From Oscillospiraceae bacterium (GTDB lineage: Bacteria; Bacillota_A; Clostridia; Oscillospirales; WRJC01): a DNA stretch of 16,062 nucleotides. The notes below the pieces were generated by a model. The model saw only the letters and a list, made by a program, of their open reading frames with translations. It ran no database searches and was not told where the DNA came from. Shown piece by piece: positions 14,084-16,062 of this stretch. The stretch lies in the NCBI GenBank assembly GCA_009785015.1, contig WQXD01000055.1, positions 1-16,062 on the forward strand. The letters are read 5' to 3'. Position 1 is the stretch's first letter; every line of letters starts with the position of its first letter. The position numbers and the translations under genes were made by a program.

Positions 14084-15577
14084 TTAGTCGATGGATTCGT
14101 AGGCGTCGATGATTTTTACGAGCTGTCTCTCGGCGGCGGGCAGGTTCTTTTCTATAATTGAAACAAATTCCCTCTTTTTCGCGTTTATTTGGTCGGCGAA
14201 TTTGAATGCCACCACCCAGTTGTCGTACACGTACCCGAAGTCGAACACGCGCCCCTCCATGACTATGTCGAGCATTTCGGAGGATTCGGCGTCGCGTGAA
14301 AATTTGGTCTTGAGGTTTATGTCATAGTAGGCGGGCACCACATATACGCGCGCGTAATACGACAGCGCCTCGGTTATCACGCCCACCTTTTCCGTGTCCT
14401 GCACAGTGATGGGGATAGCCATGAGCTGCGCGTGCCCGTCCACGTATTCCGCGTATTTTTCCTGTCTTTCATCCAATTTCGGATAGGGCAGTATGCCGAA
14501 ATCCACGTCCATGTCCCGAAGCTGCGGCACGATGCCTATCTGCGTGGTCATCAACAACCCGTGGCCGCCGGCAAACGTGGGCGGGACTTTTTTGTCGTTC
14601 CAGTCCGAAAACGCGTATGTGTGCTCGCCTATGCAAATGTCAAACGCCTTTTCAAACGTCAAAATCGAGCGCTCGGTCAAAATATCGTAATACGGGATGT
14701 TGTTTTCGTCCTTTTTCATGACGGTGTTGCCTCCGGCGTAGAAAAAGTTGAGCTGGCCGCCTCCCAGAATCAACCCGTACAAGTCCACATCCGTCATTTT
14801 TCCGTCGCCGTCCAAATCCTTGCTCACATCTTTGATCAGGTCGTACATTTTGTCAAATGTCCAGCTTCCCGCCTTGACCGACTCATAGAGGTTCTCCAGG
14901 GCGTATTCCTGATGCAGGTTTTTGTTGAACAGCACGATATACGCGTGGTCGTTGGAGCTTATCGAAAAATCGCTCAGGGCCAGAAAAATCTTGTTGCCGA
15001 ATGAGAGGTCGTCCGTGGCGCTTTTGCACCACCACGGCTTTGAAAAGTCGATATACGGGATGTTGGCCATATTCATCAGATATCCGCTCTGCGCGGTGGG
15101 CGCCGAATATATCTCGTGGGTCATGAGCAGATCGTAGATGTCGTCGCCTGCGGCAACCGCTTTTTTGACCGCCTGGTTCGGCCTGGTCTCGTCGCCCTCG
15201 TCGAGCGCTATCATCGTTATTTTTACGTTCAGCAGGTCCTCGACTATTATGTTCCTTTTGTAAACGGCGTCGTTTATCGGTTCGCCGGTTTCCTCCTCGG
15301 CTATGATGTCCCTTGAGTGGAGCGGGTACTGGTGCATTTCGTCCCCGCGCGTCAAGACCTTGAATTCATATCCTCCGTAATTTACGCCCTCCGGCAGTTC
15401 GAGTGCGAACTGGGGCTCTTGCGGCCCGTCCTCATCCGATTCCGTCTGTGCCGGGCCTGCGCCCGCTTCGTCGGTGACAAGGGTGTCCCCCGCGCTTTTC
15501 GCGCAAGCGGATACAAGCCCCGCCGCGAGCAAAACCGCCACTATGAACAGCAGCATTTTTTTCGTTATAATCATCAC
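14084..15577 (-). CDS. Extracellular solute-binding lipoprotein (sugar/oligosaccharide type)
   Basis: A 497-residue exported lipoprotein. The signal peptide (KKMLLFIVAVLLAAGLVSAC) ends in lipobox VSAC with Cys25 lipidated, followed by a low-complexity Glu/Asp/Pro linker typical of surface tethering. The mature part begins YGGYEFKVLTRGDE and contains the family pattern of large clostridial sugar-type SBPs: AVAAGDDIYDLLM, ALSDFSISSNDHAYIVLFNK, ENLYESVKAGSWTFDKMYDLIKD, and GGHGLLMTTQIG. A DLDGDGKMTDVDLYG segment at about 239-253 has the Asp spacing of a calcium-binding loop, common in this group. Translation starts at GTG 15577 or ATG 15574; GGGGG lies 8 and 11 bases upstream. No permease is in the window; it follows the UROD-like gene by 44 bases and may belong to a larger uptake operon to the right. 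Confidence 0.9.
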   Translation of the reverse strand: MMIITKKMLLFIVAVLLAAGLVSACAKSAGDTLVTDEAGAGPAQTESDEDGPQEPQFALELPEGVNYGGYEFKVLTRGDEMHQYPLHSRDIIAEEETGEPINDAVYKRNIIVEDLLNVKITMIALDEGDETRPNQAVKKAVAAGDDIYDLLMTHEIYSAPTAQSGYLMNMANIPYIDFSKPWWCKSATDDLSFGNKIFLALSDFSISSNDHAYIVLFNKNLHQEYALENLYESVKAGSWTFDKMYDLIKDVSKDLDGDGKMTDVDLYGLILGGGQLNFFYAGGNTVMKKDENNIPYYDILTERSILTFEKAFDICIGEHTYAFSDWNDKKVPPTFAGGHGLLMTTQIGIVPQLRDMDVDFGILPYPKLDERQEKYAEYVDGHAQLMAIPITVQDTEKVGVITEALSYYARVYVVPAYYDINLKTKFSRDAESSEMLDIVMEGRVFDFGYVYDNWVVAFKFADQINAKKREFVSIIEKNLPAAERQLVKIIDAYESID

Positions 15578-15596
15578 TAAATAAACCCCCGATTTT

Positions 15597-15602
15597 ATTA
15601 TA
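15597..15602 (-). promoter_or_regulatory. Possible -10 element before the solute-binding protein gene
   Basis: The 44-base gap between the UROD-like stop and the solute-binding protein start is almost all A/T and holds a perfect TATAAT on the minus strand (plus positions 15597-15602). No good -35 is found at 16-18 bases. In so AT-rich a stretch the match could be chance. Confidence 0.25.
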
Positions 15603-15621
15603 TATTTTTATTTTAATATTA

Positions 15622-16062
15622 TCACTCGTAGCTTCCCGCTTCTTTGACAAGCGAGATTATGTGCCGGAAATTTTCCAAACTCACCGCGTCGGGTATGGAA
15701 TGGTCAGAGGCGAAAATGTATCCGCCGTTTTGCTTCATTACCGGCAAAACCCGTTTTATCTCCTCGGATATCGCCTCTTTGTCGTCCCACAGCACGGCGT
15801 TTATGCCGCCGTGGAAAGTCATCCTGTCGCCGTACTTTTTCTTGAGGGCGATGGGGTCCACCCCCGCTTTGACCTCCAGAGGGTTGAGCGCGTCCAATCC
15901 GATCTCATAAAAATGCGGCACCAACGGGGTTATATCCCCGCACGAGTGCATCCTCACGTAAACGCCTTTCTCATGCGCCCAGTCTATCACTTTTTTATGC
16001 AGGGGCTTGAGCAGCTCGACGTATTTGGCCACCGAAAAAAACAAATTGTTCTTGTATCCCAT
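15622..16062 (-). CDS. Uroporphyrinogen-decarboxylase superfamily protein, 5' end beyond window
   Basis: The last 146 residues of a UROD/MtaA-superfamily protein entering from the right edge. The segment GYKNNLFFS matches the family phrase 'D-x-G-Y-K-x-x-x-x-x-S' that sits in mid-protein (compare GDDLGYKISP in the protein at 5176-6249), so the Met at the edge is internal, not the start. VRMHSCGDITPLV carries the His-x-Cys zinc pair, followed by DALNPLEVKAGVDPIALKKKYG, TFHGGINAVLW, and the C-terminal GGYIFASDHSIPDAVSLENF. Many clostridial members of this branch sit in gene clusters for uptake and breakdown of sugars or methylated compounds; the solute-binding lipoprotein 44 bases downstream fits such a setting. 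It is a different subgroup from the copy at 5176. Confidence 0.88.
   Translation of the reverse strand: MGYKNNLFFSVAKYVELLKPLHKKVIDWAHEKGVYVRMHSCGDITPLVPHFYEIGLDALNPLEVKAGVDPIALKKKYGDRMTFHGGINAVLWDDKEAISEEIKRVLPVMKQNGGYIFASDHSIPDAVSLENFRHIISLVKEAGSYE

Noticed and set aside
16060..16062. ATG at the right edge as the start of the UROD-like gene
   Set aside because: The residues that follow match a mid-protein family segment, so the gene must begin outside the window.
1..16062. CRISPR array, tRNA, riboswitch, insertion sequence or attachment-site repeats
   Set aside because: I found no regularly spaced repeats, cloverleaf-like segments, long leader sequences, transposase motifs or long terminal repeats by eye. 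Short or degenerate elements could still be missed.

Overview
The window reads as chromosomal DNA from a medium-GC, Gram-positive, anaerobe-type Firmicute, most likely an uncultured member of class Clostridia. The evidence is strong GGAGG-type ribosome binding sites, lipoprotein-type solute-binding proteins, an XpaC-family membrane protein, the Firmicutes pair UPF0237/UPF0210, and two MtaA-like members of the uroporphyrinogen-decarboxylase superfamily. The genus cannot be named from the sequence alone. No tRNA, rRNA, CRISPR array, transposase or integrase was seen. Coding density is high and no gap between genes exceeds about 170 bases.

Layout. (1) Positions 1-2261, minus strand: an ACT-domain protein (UPF0237), a UPF0210/DUF711 protein and an atypical thymidylate synthase, the last running off the left edge. 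(2) 2262-2428: a divergent promoter region with a near-consensus sigma-A promoter facing right and a recognisable one facing left. (3) 2429-5130, plus strand: a divergent PRPP synthetase, then an IMP dehydrogenase strikingly like that of the protist Tritrichomonas foetus; both belong to purine nucleotide supply. (4) 5176-9711, plus strand: an MtaA-like protein, then a closely spaced envelope set made of an XpaC-like membrane protein, a membrane-anchored protein with a solute-binding-like region fused to a VWA domain, and an orphan PotD-like lipoprotein. No permease, ATPase or TelA is present. (5) 9789-10471, plus strand: a small protein overlapping a GNAT acetyltransferase by 70 bases, arranged like a toxin-antitoxin pair and closed by a strong intrinsic terminator. 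(6) 10530-14051, minus strand: an AT-rich accessory block of Uma2-family nuclease, an unknown acidic protein and a single-chain GmrSD-like (DUF262 + DUF1524) enzyme. This looks like a defence module and is the best candidate for an undescribed system. (7) 14084-16062, minus strand: a large sugar-type solute-binding lipoprotein preceded by the tail of a second MtaA-like protein that enters from the right edge.

How the parts fit. Blocks 3 to 5 are co-directional with short gaps, and I see one strong promoter (about 2357) and one strong terminator (about 10487) bounding them, so they may be partly co-transcribed. Blocks 5 and 6 converge on that terminator and sit together as a small accessory island between housekeeping-like regions. 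Several gene starts were moved inward from the longest open frame on the basis of ribosome binding sites; these are given in the entries.
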